A DNA stretch of 64,000 nucleotides from Novosphingobium sp. HII-3 (lineage in GTDB: Bacteria; Pseudomonadota; Alphaproteobacteria; Sphingomonadales; Sphingomonadaceae). The position numbers were made by a program, and so were the translations under genes. How positions within the stretch are numbered: the first letter of the stretch is position 1; every line of letters begins with the position of its first letter. Under the pieces are notes generated by a model that saw nothing but the letters and a program-made list of their open reading frames with translations, had not been told where the DNA came from and did not search any database. Positions 1 to 11,714 of the stretch are shown here, one piece after another. The DNA lies in contig NZ_PPSM01000025.1 in the NCBI RefSeq assembly GCF_002916655.1, forward strand, positions 62,001 to 126,000, given 5' to 3'.

Positions 1-12
1 ATAAAGCCCACT

Positions 13-2697
<2,685 letters not shown>

Positions 2698-2721
2698 TAG
2701 GTCCATCTGGCTGAAAAGCAG

Positions 2722-2759
2722 AAAAAACCCCGTCCGGTGCGAACCGGGCGGGGTTTTTC
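2722..2759. terminator. bidirectional Rho-independent terminator
   Basis: The stem arms CCCCGTCCGGT and ACCGGGCGGGG (one G-T pair) enclose GCGA. An A-run lies on the left and TTTTT on the right, so it can end both acnA (rightward) and the Nudix gene (leftward). Confidence 0.9.
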
Positions 2760-2777
2760 GTTAGTCGCCGCTGTGCT

Positions 2778-3269
2778 TCACGCGGTGCCGTCCTGCGTCC
2801 GCCCCTCGGTCAAGACCCAGGCGCGCAGGCGCTCCTTCAAACCGGCCGGCATCGCTTCTGGTAGATCCTCCAGCGCGAAGAACCGGGCCTGAACGATCTC
2901 CCGCCCGTCCGCCTGCGGCGCTCCGGCGGCACGACCCAAGACGACCCGGACCATGTTTCGGCTTCCGTGGAAGTCCTCTGCCCGCACCGCAAGGAGCCGG
3001 GCCTGCGAAAGGAGGCAGCCGGTTTCCTCACGCAGTTCGCGCGCTGCGGCTTCAACCGGATCCTCGTCCGGCTCGATCCCGCCACCCGGAGGCATCCATC
3101 CGGAAGCCCGGTAGGAATGGCGAACCAGCAGGAGCCGGTCCTTTTCGTCCAGGGCGATCACTCGCACCCCGTGGACCTGAATCCTGAACAGGCGCCAGAT
3201 CGGGACGCGCACCCGGTGCGCTATGCGATAGAGCGCCCGGTGCAGTGGCGCGGGCAGGAATGTCAGCAA
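2778..3269 (-). CDS. Nudix hydrolase
   Basis: Hydrolase of a nucleoside diphosphate linked to another moiety; the substrate is unknown. The 163-residue protein carries a complete Nudix box at about residues 62-84 (GGGIEPDEDP then the RELREETG helix), whose glutamates bind the catalytic metal. Most of the rest is one Nudix fold preceded by a short Arg-rich N-terminus. It overlaps the end of the 6-phosphogluconolactonase gene by 7 bases, so the two are probably co-transcribed and translationally coupled. It could equally be an ADP-ribose or NADH pyrophosphatase; nothing in the sequence decides this. Confidence 0.88.
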   Translation of the reverse strand: MLTFLPAPLHRALYRIAHRVRVPIWRLFRIQVHGVRVIALDEKDRLLLVRHSYRASGWMPPGGGIEPDEDPVEAAARELREETGCLLSQARLLAVRAEDFHGSRNMVRVVLGRAAGAPQADGREIVQARFFALEDLPEAMPAGLKERLRAWVLTEGRTQDGTA

Positions 3270-3889
3270 AAGCAGGTCACGGGCGCGCGCGATGCGGCAA
3301 GGAACCGGGCGATCGGCAGGTCATGCGCGCCGGCGATGGCGCCGTCCAACACGGCCCGCTTGTCGGCCCCGCGGATGACAAAGACAATTTCGTCGCTGTC
3401 GAGAAGCGCCGGCATCGTCAGGCTCAGACGGTCGAAAGGCGCTTCCGGCGGCAGCGGATCGGGCCTCAACCGGCGAACGGGCTGGGCATCATCGGGCTGC
3501 GGATCCGTATTCGGGAAGAGCGATGCAATGTGCCCGTCGGCACCCATGCCGAGCCAGGCCAGCGCGAAATGCGGAGGCCGGGCCCCCTCTTCCAGCGGCA
3601 CCACCGTCGCCCCCGCGGGTTCCAACCGCGCCCGGATCTTGCCGACGTTGCTGGCGGGATGGTCTTCCGCGACGATGCGGTCGTCGCCGGGCCAGACCGC
3701 GATGCGCCCCCAGGGAAGAGCGCTGCCAGCCAGGATGTCGAAGATGGGAAAAGGCGTACTGCCGCCCGGGACCGTCACGGCAATGGTCGACGCATGCGAC
3801 AGCGCCCGTTCAAGGCGTTCCGTCAGCCATGCGGCAATGGCGCTGTCGTCAGCGCCTTCGATGATCTTGATGGTGGACATGGGGGACAT
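3263..3889 (-). CDS. pgl: 6-phosphogluconolactonase
   Basis: Hydrolyses 6-phosphogluconolactone to 6-phosphogluconate in the oxidative pentose-phosphate/Entner-Doudoroff entry. The protein has the family motifs in order: GGSTPFPIFD near residue 42, WPGDDR near 66, and GMGADGHIASLFP near 115. At 208 residues it is slightly shorter than the usual 230-250. The start could be either of two nearby ATGs (residue 1 or 4); neither has a convincing Shine-Dalgarno sequence. zwf and edd are not in the window, so it stands apart from its pathway partners. It is followed by an overlapping Nudix gene. Confidence 0.9.
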   Translation of the reverse strand: MSPMSTIKIIEGADDSAIAAWLTERLERALSHASTIAVTVPGGSTPFPIFDILAGSALPWGRIAVWPGDDRIVAEDHPASNVGKIRARLEPAGATVVPLEEGARPPHFALAWLGMGADGHIASLFPNTDPQPDDAQPVRRLRPDPLPPEAPFDRLSLTMPALLDSDEIVFVIRGADKRAVLDGAIAGAHDLPIARFLAASRAPVTCFC

Positions 3890-3919
3890 CTAGCATCCCC
3901 CATCTTCCATCGGAAGTTG

Positions 3920-4378
3920 TCAGGCGATGATCTCGCGCAGGAACCACGCGCGCTGCTCGGCCTGGTCGGTCCAGTCGTCGATGATGCCGTCCGTTGCGTT
4001 ATCGCCGGCTTCACCCGCCAGTTCCTTCGTTGCCTTGAGCGTTGCGACGTAGGCGGTGTTGTCATCGAACAGCTGCTTCACCATACCCTTCGCGTCGAGG
4101 TTGGTGTCGTCGCTATCGTCGATGGAGGTCTTCGCCGCGATCGAACCGATCGATGTCAGCGTCCTTCCGCCAAGCTTTCGCACGCGTTCCGCGATAAGGT
4201 CGGTGAGGCCAAAGATTTCAGTCGCCTGTGCGTCGAACAGGAGATGCAGGTCATGGAACTGCGGCCCCTTAACGTGCCAGTGGTAGTTCTTGGTCTTCAC
4301 GTAGAGCGCAAAGGTATCCGCCAGCAGCCCGTTCAGGCTGTCGATCAGGGCGGCCTTCGAGTTGTCCTTGGAAGTCAT
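3920..4378 (-). CDS. dps: Dps-family ferritin-like DNA-protection protein
   Basis: Dodecameric ferritin-like protein that oxidises and stores iron with peroxide and protects DNA in starvation or oxidative stress. The true start is the ATG of MTSKDNSK (152 residues), preceded by GAGAGGAG; the open frame continues upstream but without homology. The ferroxidase signature is visible as YHWHVKGPQFHDLHLLFD (residues about 34-51) followed by the metal-ligand helix ATEIFGLTDLIAER. The C-terminus ends just after WFLREIIA, so there is no long DNA-binding tail. I find no GGAAC-type stress promoter upstream despite the stress role. Confidence 0.95.
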   Translation of the reverse strand: MTSKDNSKAALIDSLNGLLADTFALYVKTKNYHWHVKGPQFHDLHLLFDAQATEIFGLTDLIAERVRKLGGRTLTSIGSIAAKTSIDDSDDTNLDAKGMVKQLFDDNTAYVATLKATKELAGEAGDNATDGIIDDWTDQAEQRAWFLREIIA

Positions 4379-4473
4379 GTTTGCTCCTCTCGCTACGGCG
4401 ATTTGATGCGTTGTGAACAGAAGTATGCGCTGACAACGCACATGGAAAGGCTGAGTTTGATTGCAAAAAGCGA

Positions 4474-5031
4474 TCAGACGAGCGCAAATTCCTGCAGGAA
4501 CAGGGCCACCGTCGCAACGAGCAGCAGGGCACCGGCCAATCGCCGGACCTGCGGCACGACGGGCGAACTCAACAATTCCGGGCGGCGCCACGCGAAGAGC
4601 ATCAGGACGAAGCCCGCAAGAGCACCGGCCGCCCCAGCCGCCCAGGGTCCGGCCATTCCCACGCCCATGCCGAAGACGAGGAAGCGCGCTGCGTCCATTG
4701 CCTGCCGGGCAAGCAGCACCAGCATCAGCGCGCCGAGCGAATTGGTGGGTTCGCGCGGACTGTTCCGCGGCGCGAGCACCAGCGATTCCAAGCCCGCTAT
4801 CCCCAACGCCAGCGCGGCGAAGAGAGTCCGCGCGGGCGGCGGAAGCTGCGCCAGCATGATCGTGGCAAGGTAGGCGGCGGCGGCGGCAGTGACGACGGTG
4901 ATGACCATCGCCACAACCAGCACGGCGGGCCTTCGGCCCTGCCGCAGAGATAGCCCGGCGACCGTGAGCTGGTCCCGTGCACCGAAGCCCGCAAGCAGGG
5001 TCGCCACGAAGGTCAGATAGAAAGCGGACAT
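4474..5031 (-). CDS. small multi-pass membrane protein, degenerate Gdt1/TMEM165-like
   Basis: Unassigned 185-residue protein with about five or six hydrophobic segments (residues 1-18, 36-58, 68-86, 100-120, 125-148, 163-183). The N-terminal stretch LLAGFGARDQL aligns by eye with the first Gdt1/UPF0016 cation-transport motif (A-E-x-G-D-K-T-Q-L), but the metal-binding Glu and Asp are Gly and Ala here. The second repeat likewise lacks a recognisable E-x-G-D-K. If the relationship is real, manganese or calcium transport in the usual way is unlikely. It lies 42 bases downstream of the HAD phosphatase on the same strand, so the two probably share a transcript. Confidence 0.5.
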   Translation of the reverse strand: MSAFYLTFVATLLAGFGARDQLTVAGLSLRQGRRPAVLVVAMVITVVTAAAAAYLATIMLAQLPPPARTLFAALALGIAGLESLVLAPRNSPREPTNSLGALMLVLLARQAMDAARFLVFGMGVGMAGPWAAGAAGALAGFVLMLFAWRRPELLSSPVVPQVRRLAGALLLVATVALFLQEFALV

Positions 5032-5073
5032 CAGATCCCCGTCATGCCCGCCTCACAAAGGACCGCCGGCCCC

Positions 5074-5826
5074 TCAGCCGCCCTTCTGGCAGGCGATGAT
5101 CGCCGTGATGACGTTAGTCGTATCCTCGGGATCGCGGACACAGACGGTGTCGAGCCCCATCGCCTTGGCCGGATAGTCGTTGCCGCCCGGGAAGATGGCG
5201 TCGCCGATGAAGAGCATGTCGGCTTCGGCTACACCGCTGTGCTCGGCGAGACGTTTGAGCCCCCAGGCCTTGTCGACGCCCGGCTGGGTCACGTCCACCG
5301 ATGTGGCCCCACCCAGATTGATGGAGACGCCCGGCAGGCGCTTCACCAGATCGGCCTGTATCACCTTGCGCTTCGCAAAATCCGGGTCCCAGGCTTCCTT
5401 GGCGTGCAGCGGCGCCTGCTGCCCCAGAGCGGAGAAGGTGATCTGGCTGCCGCGATCCTCGATCCGCTCTCCCCAGGTTTCCTCCGGCGTGAAGCCGGTT
5501 GCCGTCAGCGAGGCGTCGAACGCATCGAAGATCTCCTTCTTCTGTTCGTCAGTGAAAAGCTCGGCGTAGATGGCGTTCCACGTGCCATCCTGATGGCGGT
5601 AGAGCTTCGCGCCGCTGGTGGGCAGCATCCAAAGGCGGGAGAGGTCGGCATGGGCGGGGAGACGGCTCGCCACCTGCTTGTCGAACTGCGGCCAGTCGCC
5701 GCCGGAAATGACGGCCACCTGCGCGACGGTGAGAAGTTGCGCCAGCAGTTCCGCCATCTCGTCGGTCAGCGGCTGCTTGCTCAGTGCCAGGGTGCCATCA
5801 AGGTCGAATGCTACAATCTTCTTCAT
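5074..5826 (-). CDS. HAD-IIB family phosphatase, phosphomannomutase-like
   Basis: Haloacid-dehalogenase-fold phosphotransferase of 250 residues. Motif I is FDLDGTLALSKQPL (nucleophile Asp8, acid/base Asp10), motif II is VISGG near residue 40, and motif IV GDAIFPGGND near residue 215 supplies the metal-binding Asp pair. The large inserted cap and the sequence around GATSVDVTQPGVDKAWGL place it in the IIB cap class that also contains eukaryotic phosphomannomutase (PMM2). Whether it is a mutase or a sugar phosphatase cannot be read from sequence. It diverges from the trehalose operon, with sugar-phosphate metabolism on both sides. Confidence 0.8.
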   Translation of the reverse strand: MKKIVAFDLDGTLALSKQPLTDEMAELLAQLLTVAQVAVISGGDWPQFDKQVASRLPAHADLSRLWMLPTSGAKLYRHQDGTWNAIYAELFTDEQKKEIFDAFDASLTATGFTPEETWGERIEDRGSQITFSALGQQAPLHAKEAWDPDFAKRKVIQADLVKRLPGVSINLGGATSVDVTQPGVDKAWGLKRLAEHSGVAEADMLFIGDAIFPGGNDYPAKAMGLDTVCVRDPEDTTNVITAIIACQKGG

Positions 5827-6011
5827 TCCAGATCCTTCAACAGCGTTCTTGCCGGTCTGATATCCGAAAACGCCAAATTGTCACCGTCTTCGAGAGCGGG
5901 AAACGGATGCACCAACGTCTCAGAACGTCGCAAGGTGGAAAATGGCTTTTCGCGTCAGCCGCTGCAATGCAGCAGGAAAAGCCGCGGTTCAAACAGGCGA
6001 AATCCATAGTG

Positions 6012-6036
6012 GAACACTCCGCCGCCCTATCGGTTG
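6012..6036 (+). promoter_or_regulatory. candidate EcfG (general stress sigma) promoter for otsB operon
   Basis: GGAAC at 6012-6016 and GTT at 6034-6036 are 17 bases apart, matching the alphaproteobacterial general-stress consensus as I know it (GGAAC-N16/17-GTT). It lies about 90 bases before otsB. The 299-base gap at 5827-6125 holds no credible gene. Confidence 0.6.
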
Positions 6037-6125
6037 ACGAGGGTGCAATCGCGGCGCAGCATGCGTCCGGACCTTTTGGCTGCCTCTTTTCCCGAGGCAT
6101 AAACCTGGTGCAAGGCGGAATATAG

Positions 6126-6950
6126 ATGACCTCTTCGAGCGACGGCCCGTCACCGGCGGCGCATCGAGTGTCCGGTGACAGTGCAGGCCGTGCACTTGAG
6201 ATGCCTTCGCCGCTTTCGCTTGCCGGGACCGCGCTCTTCCTGGATTTCGACGGCACCCTCGTGGAAATTGCCGAGCACCCGGACGATGTGCGCGTCTCCC
6301 CACGCCTGCGTGAGCTGGTAGAAGAGCTTTCACGGGCGCTCGACAATCGGCTCGCGATCGTGACGGGTCGCTCGATAGCCGCGCTGGAGAGTCTCCTTGG
6401 CCCGGTGGAGGTGGCCCTTGCAGGATCGCACGGCGGTGAATTCCGGCCCGGCGGCGGGCAGCCGACGGAGCCGCTCGCCTCACCGCTGCCCGGCGCGGTC
6501 GTGGGGGCGCTTCAGGCTTTTAGCGAAAGGCACGGCGGCTTGCTGGTCGAGCCCAAGCCGTTCAGCGCAGCCGTGCATTATCGCCACCATCCAGAGGCAA
6601 GGGACGCGCTGCTGCTGCACGCACAGGAGCTTGCCGCCACGTTCGACCTCGAGGTCAAGCACGGCAAGCAGGTGGTGGAAGTGACGATGCCAGGTTCCGA
6701 CAAGGGCAGTGCCGTCGCCCGGTTCATGCAGCTTCCCCATTTTCGCGAGGCGCGTCCCACCTTCCTCGGCGACGACGTGACAGACGAGGACGCTTTCCAC
6801 GTCGCCCGCGATCTGGGGGGACGCGGCATTCTCGTGGGCGCGCCGCGCCCCACCGCCGCCAGCTTTCGTCTCGATAGCGTGACTGCCGTTCACGCCTGGC
6901 TCGAAACGGGGCTTCACGCTGCTGCTTTCAAGGGAGAACCGCCCAGATGA
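6126..6950 (+). CDS. otsB: trehalose-6-phosphate phosphatase
   Basis: Removes phosphate from trehalose 6-phosphate, the final step of OtsAB synthesis. HAD motif I is LFLDFDGTLVEI at about residues 37-48 and motif IV is GDDVTDEDAF near residue 214; the intervening IIB cap and total of 274 residues are standard. GGCGGA lies a few bases upstream of the ATG. Its stop overlaps the start of the GH15 gene as ATGA, which implies translational coupling. A GGAAC-N17-GTT motif upstream suggests control by the general stress sigma factor, which fits a compatible-solute pathway. Confidence 0.95.
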   Translation: MTSSSDGPSPAAHRVSGDSAGRALEMPSPLSLAGTALFLDFDGTLVEIAEHPDDVRVSPRLRELVEELSRALDNRLAIVTGRSIAALESLLGPVEVALAGSHGGEFRPGGGQPTEPLASPLPGAVVGALQAFSERHGGLLVEPKPFSAAVHYRHHPEARDALLLHAQELAATFDLEVKHGKQVVEVTMPGSDKGSAVARFMQLPHFREARPTFLGDDVTDEDAFHVARDLGGRGILVGAPRPTAASFRLDSVTAVHAWLETGLHAAAFKGEPPR

Positions 6951-8761
6951 CACCGCTCTCACCGACATCCCTCGAACTCTGGCCGATCGGCAACTGTCAG
7001 GTCAGCGCCCTCATCGATGAGGCCGGAGCGTTCGTGTGGGGCTGCGTGCCCCGGGTGGATGGCGACCCCACCTTCTGCGCGCTTTTGCGCGGGGATGATG
7101 GGAAGGATGCCGGCACCTGGCGGTTCGAGCTGGAAAACCAGGTGTCGGTGCACCAGCACTACCTGCGCAACACGCCGATTCTCGTGACGCGCCTGGAAGA
7201 TGCGACCGGCGGGGCTGTCGAGATCCTTGACTTCGCGCCGCGGTTCGAGCGTTCGGGCCGCATGTATCGCCCGGTCGCCTTCGCCCGCATCGTCCGCCCC
7301 GTATCCGGCTCTCCGCGCATCCGCACGATCCTTACCCCGATGAGCGGCTACGGCGCCCGCCTCGCGCCGATGACGCAGGGATCGAACCACATCCGCTATC
7401 TGGTCGAACGCAACGCCATGCGCCTGACTACCGACGCCCCCGTCGGGTACGTCCTGGACGAACGCTGGTTCCGACTGGAGAAGGCCCTGCACTTCTTCCT
7501 CGGCCCGGACGAGCCGTTCGCCGGCAACGTGGAGCACGATCTGGAGACGATGCTCCAGCGCACAGCGAACTACTGGCGGCTGTGGGTCCGCGGGCTTGCC
7601 ACGCCGCTCGATTGGCAGGACGCGGTCATCCGCGCCGCCATCACCCTCAAGCTGTGCCAGCACGAAGAGACGGGCGCCATCGTCGCGGCACTCACCACGT
7701 CCATTCCCGAAGCGCCCGGAAGCCAGCGGAACTGGGATTACCGCTACTGCTGGATTCGGGACGCCTACTACACGGTCCAGGCCCTGAACCATCTCGGCGC
7801 TCTCGACGTTTTGGAGAAGTACCTCCGGTACCTGCGCAACATCGTCGCCGATGCGCCCGACGGGGTCATCCAGCCGCTCTACGCCGTCAGCGGGGCGAAG
7901 GAAATCATCGAGTGGGAGGCTGCGGACCTCCCGGGATACCGCAACACCGGTCCGGTGCGCATCGGCAACGCCGCCTACTATCAGGTACAGAACGACTGCT
8001 ACGGCCAGATCGTCCTGCCCTCCATCCAGGGCTTCGTGGATCAGCGGCTGCTGCGCATCGCCAACGAGGACGATTTCCGCAGCCTCGAGCAGGTCGGCGA
8101 GATGGCGTGGAAGACTCACAACATGCCCGACGCCGGCCTGTGGGAACTGCGCACGCGCACGGCCGTCCACACGTATTCGAGCGTCATGAGCTGGGCTGCC
8201 TGCGACCGGCTGGCCAACGCTGCCCACTACCTCGGCCTTGACGACCGCGCGACGTTCTGGCGCCAGCGAGCCGATGCGGTGCGCCGCAACATCGATGCGG
8301 GTGCCTGGCACGAGGTCGAGGGGCACGAGGCCGGCGGTCATTACGCTGCGAGCTTTGGCGGCTCCCAGCTCGACGCAAGCCTCCTGCAGATGGTCGAACT
8401 GCGCTACCTTGCGCCCGAGGACCCGAAGTTCAAGGCCACCCTGAAGGCAGTTCAGAAGGCTCTTCGCCGGGGCGAACACATGCTGCGCTACGACAGCGAG
8501 GATGATTTCGGGCTTCCCGAGACCGCCTTCAACATCTGCACCTTCTGGCTGATCGAAGCCCTGCATCGCAGCGGGGAGGATGAGGAAGCGCGTCGCATCT
8601 TCGAGGCCATGCTCGGCCACCGCACCCGCTCCGGCCTGCTCTCCGAGGACATGGATTTCGAAACTGGGGAACTGTGGGGGAACTTTCCCCAGACCTATTC
8701 GCTAGTGGGTATCATCAACTGCGCCGGGCAGCTGTCCCGGTCCTGGCGGGACTGGCGCTGA
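6947..8761 (+). CDS. glycoside hydrolase family 15 (glucoamylase/trehalase type)
   Basis: 604-residue (alpha/alpha)6-barrel hydrolase of GH15 with the usual N-terminal beta-sandwich. Family signatures are NWDYRYCWIRDAYYTVQAL near residue 264, the probable general acid in DAGLWELRT near residue 397, and the probable base Glu in GLPETAFN near residue 522. GH15 contains glucoamylases, isomaltases and trehalases. Its position between otsB and otsA, with a 4-base overlap with otsB, argues for trehalose hydrolysis or turnover, but I infer that from context only. No signal peptide is visible, so it acts in the cytoplasm. Confidence 0.93.
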   Translation: MTPLSPTSLELWPIGNCQVSALIDEAGAFVWGCVPRVDGDPTFCALLRGDDGKDAGTWRFELENQVSVHQHYLRNTPILVTRLEDATGGAVEILDFAPRFERSGRMYRPVAFARIVRPVSGSPRIRTILTPMSGYGARLAPMTQGSNHIRYLVERNAMRLTTDAPVGYVLDERWFRLEKALHFFLGPDEPFAGNVEHDLETMLQRTANYWRLWVRGLATPLDWQDAVIRAAITLKLCQHEETGAIVAALTTSIPEAPGSQRNWDYRYCWIRDAYYTVQALNHLGALDVLEKYLRYLRNIVADAPDGVIQPLYAVSGAKEIIEWEAADLPGYRNTGPVRIGNAAYYQVQNDCYGQIVLPSIQGFVDQRLLRIANEDDFRSLEQVGEMAWKTHNMPDAGLWELRTRTAVHTYSSVMSWAACDRLANAAHYLGLDDRATFWRQRADAVRRNIDAGAWHEVEGHEAGGHYAASFGGSQLDASLLQMVELRYLAPEDPKFKATLKAVQKALRRGEHMLRYDSEDDFGLPETAFNICTFWLIEALHRSGEDEEARRIFEAMLGHRTRSGLLSEDMDFETGELWGNFPQTYSLVGIINCAGQLSRSWRDWR

Positions 8762-8851
8762 AAAAGCGGCGGTCGTTCCGCCTTTTGCGCGTCGCCCTGC
8801 CGGGCCCGCCGCGCACATCAAACGTTCTCGGGAGCGAGGGGAATACACGCC

Positions 8852-10291
8852 ATGGGCCGCCTGATCGTCATTTCCAACCGGGTCAGCGTACCCAGCGCCG
8901 CAGGCGCCGCGGGCGCACAGGGCGGGTTGGCCGTAGCGCTCAATTCCGCGCTGCGCGAACATGGCGGCATCTGGTTCGGCTGGTCGGGGCAGGAAACGGC
9001 CGAATTTACCGGCCACCTCGACATGCAGCGCAACGAGGACATAACGACCGCCACGATCGACCTCGAGCCTCAGGACATCGACGAATACTACAACGGCTAC
9101 GCCAACCGCACGCTGTGGCCGCTGTTCCACTACCGCATCGATCTCACCGAATACGACCGCAACTTCAGCGAGGGTTACGAGCGGGTCAACGAGCGCTTCG
9201 CCCATTCCGTCTTCCCGCTGATCGAAGCCGACGACCTTGTATGGGTCCACGACTATCACCTGCTGCCGCTCGGATCGATCCTGCGCGGGAAAGGCGTGAA
9301 AAACCGCATCGGGCTGTTCCTGCATACGCCTTGGCCGCCCACGCGTCTGCTGGCGTCCCTGCCGTTCCACGAGCGGCTGGTCGCCTCCATGCTGGAATAC
9401 GACGTCATCGGCTTCCAGACGACGGAGTGGCTGGAGAGCTTCCTGCATTACGTGCAGAAGGAGATGGGCCTTGCGGTAAATCTCGACAATTCGATCGACT
9501 ACAAAGGCCGGCGGGTGATCGCGCGCGCCTTTCCCATCGGCATCGATTTTGCCGAGTTCACGCAGGCCGCCGCCGGTGAGGAAGCGCAGGAAGCCTGCCA
9601 GCGCCTCAAGGCCAGCGTGCGTGGCCGCAAGATCCTCATCGGTGTCGATCGCCTTGACTACTCGAAGGGGCTCGGCGAACGCTTCGAAAGCTTCAGCCGC
9701 TTCCTGGCCGATCATCCGGACATGGCCGGTCGGGCCGTGCTCCTCCAGATTGCGCCCCCCAGCCGTGGGGACGTCGCCAGCTACCAGCAGATCCGCGAGG
9801 ATCTGGAGCGCAAGACCGGGCACATCAACGGTGCTCACGCCGACTTCGACTTCGTGCCCATCCGCTATGTTAACCGGGGCTATCCACGTTCCCAGCTTGC
9901 CGGCTTCTACCGGGCGGCGGAGGTCGGCCTCGTTACCCCGCTGCGCGACGGCATGAACCTGGTCGCGAAGGAATACATCGCGGCGCAGGATCCGGAGAAC
10001 CCGGGCGTCCTCATCCTCTCGCAGTTCGCCGGGGCGGCAATCCAGCTCAAGGAGGCCCTCCTGGTTAATCCGCATTCGGTAGAACACGTCGCGGAGACCA
10101 TCAAGCGCGCGCTCGACATGCCGCTGGACGAGCGCAAGCGGCGCCACCAGCGCCTGCTGGCATCGGTGCGGGACGAAGACGTCTTCCACTGGCTTCACCA
10201 GTTCGTCGGAGCGCTGGCAAACGACGAGCGCGGACATGACGTCGCACCCGCCAATAACGCCAAGACGCCGGAGGCAGGCACGGGGTCCTGA
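8852..10291 (+). CDS. otsA: trehalose-6-phosphate synthase
   Basis: GT20 retaining glucosyltransferase joining UDP-glucose (or another NDP-glucose) to glucose 6-phosphate. Seen in order: the short N-terminal loop [22 protein letters not shown] near residue 131; [16 protein letters not shown] near 155; [15 protein letters not shown] near 266; and [13 protein letters not shown] near 366, which binds the donor phosphate. At 479 residues it is a normal length. It lies 90 bases after the GH15 gene without an intervening terminator and is the last gene of the trehalose operon. Confidence 0.96.
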   Translation: MGRLIVISNRVSVPSAAGAAGAQGGLAVALNSALREHGGIWFGWSGQETAEFTGHLDMQRNEDITTATIDLEPQDIDEYYNGYANRTLWPLFHYRIDLTEYDRNFSEGYERVNERFAHSVFPLIEADDLVWVHDYHLLPLGSILRGKGVKNRIGLFLHTPWPPTRLLASLPFHERLVASMLEYDVIGFQTTEWLESFLHYVQKEMGLAVNLDNSIDYKGRRVIARAFPIGIDFAEFTQAAAGEEAQEACQRLKASVRGRKILIGVDRLDYSKGLGERFESFSRFLADHPDMAGRAVLLQIAPPSRGDVASYQQIREDLERKTGHINGAHADFDFVPIRYVNRGYPRSQLAGFYRAAEVGLVTPLRDGMNLVAKEYIAAQDPENPGVLILSQFAGAAIQLKEALLVNPHSVEHVAETIKRALDMPLDERKRRHQRLLASVRDEDVFHWLHQFVGALANDERGHDVAPANNAKTPEAGTGS

Positions 10292-10525
10292 GCGCGATTC
10301 TCCGATGAAGCGATCGCATGCACCGAATTGCCGGTCGCGCCAGCCAGGACAGGGGCAGTCGAACGAAGACAAGCCCCTGATCGCGCCGCGGCCTGCGCAA
10401 AGGGATTACATGCAGGACGGCGCGCCGTCAGCGGTTTGACCGGCGCCGGTATTTTGCATATCGCCAGCGCGTCCAAGTCTTTCGGCGCGATCTTGGCCGC
10501 GCCTCTTTGCGGATCGGGCAATGCG

Positions 10526-11551
10526 ATGACACGCGACCATACCGTTCTTGTCACCGGCGGTGCCGGCTATATCGGCAGCCATGCCGTTCTTGCCCTTCAG
10601 GACGCCGGGTGGCGGGTTGCCGTCATCGACAGTCTGGTAACCGGCTTTCGCTTCGCGGTGCCCGAAGGGGTGCCGTTCTACGAAGGAGACATCGAGGACG
10701 CGCCGCTGCTGGCGCGCATCTTCGCCGAACAGGGAATGGGCAACGGCAAGGGCGCGATTATGCATTTCGCGGGCTCGGTGGTCGTCCCGGAATCCGTCGA
10801 GAACCCGCTGAAGTACTACCACAACAACACCGCCAAGAGCCGCACCCTCATCGAAGCTGCCGTGACCGCCGGCGTACCGCACTTCATCTTCAGCTCGACG
10901 GCGGCGACCTATGGCGTCCCCGAAGTGTCACCCGTGACGGAGGACACGCCGCGTGCGCCGATCAATCCCTACGGGATGTCCAAGCTGATGACGGAGTTCA
11001 TGCTGGCAGACGTGGCGACTGCCCATCCCCTCAGCTACTGCGCGCTGCGCTATTTCAACGTGGCGGGTGCAGATCCGTACGGGCGGACGGGGCAGTCGAC
11101 CGTGGGGGCCACGCACCTCATCAAGGTTGCGGTCGAAGCGGCACTGGGCAAGCGCGGCCACGTCAAGGTCTTTGGCACCGACTTCGACACCACCGACGGG
11201 ACGGGCGTGCGCGACTATATCCACGTCTCGGATCTGGCCGATGCACACGTCCTTGCGCTGGAGGCCCTGATCGCACAGCCCCGCCGGTCCATGACCATGA
11301 ACTGCGGCTACGGACGTGGCTTCTCAGTCCTGGAGGTGCTCGATGCGGTCGATCGCGTGACCAACCGGAAGATCGACCGCCGCCTTGAAGGACGGCGCGC
11401 GGGCGACCCCGCTTCGCTCATTTCCGATAACGCCCGCATCAAGGATACGCTGCCCTGGGTGCCGAAGTACGATGACCTGACGACTATTGTGGAGCATGCT
11501 CTCAACTGGGAGCGAAGGCTGGCCGAGGTGCGCGGTCACGCCCCTGCCTGA
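10526..11551 (+). CDS. galE: UDP-glucose 4-epimerase
   Basis: Interconverts UDP-glucose and UDP-galactose. I start it at MTRDHTVLVTGGAGYIGSH, because the 66 upstream in-frame codons show no family similarity; this gives 341 residues. GGAGYIGSH is the NAD-binding loop, Ser and Tyr of FSSTAATYG and NPYGMSK form the catalytic SDR triad, and RYFNVAGADP is characteristic of GalE. It opens a row of three UDP-sugar genes on one strand, so it probably feeds galactose-containing exopolysaccharide or LPS. The 234-base gap from otsA shows no terminator that I can support. Confidence 0.93.
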   Translation: MTRDHTVLVTGGAGYIGSHAVLALQDAGWRVAVIDSLVTGFRFAVPEGVPFYEGDIEDAPLLARIFAEQGMGNGKGAIMHFAGSVVVPESVENPLKYYHNNTAKSRTLIEAAVTAGVPHFIFSSTAATYGVPEVSPVTEDTPRAPINPYGMSKLMTEFMLADVATAHPLSYCALRYFNVAGADPYGRTGQSTVGATHLIKVAVEAALGKRGHVKVFGTDFDTTDGTGVRDYIHVSDLADAHVLALEALIAQPRRSMTMNCGYGRGFSVLEVLDAVDRVTNRKIDRRLEGRRAGDPASLISDNARIKDTLPWVPKYDDLTTIVEHALNWERRLAEVRGHAPA

Positions 11552-11714
11552 CCGCCTGTCCCTGGCAGAACCGCCGCCGGAGGAAACCCGCACCTGCGCG
11601 TCCCATTCGCATGCGCATCCCTTTACCGCTGAAGGATTATCGCCTCCCCCACCGTTTTGGGCTAGCGCCTGCCTGCGAGCCGGCATGAGGCGGGGGTAGC
11701 AGATGGAGGCAGGC

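Noticed and set aside
10328..10525. N-terminal extension of galE
   Set aside because: The 66 codons lack homology; the Rossmann strand begins directly after the later ATG.
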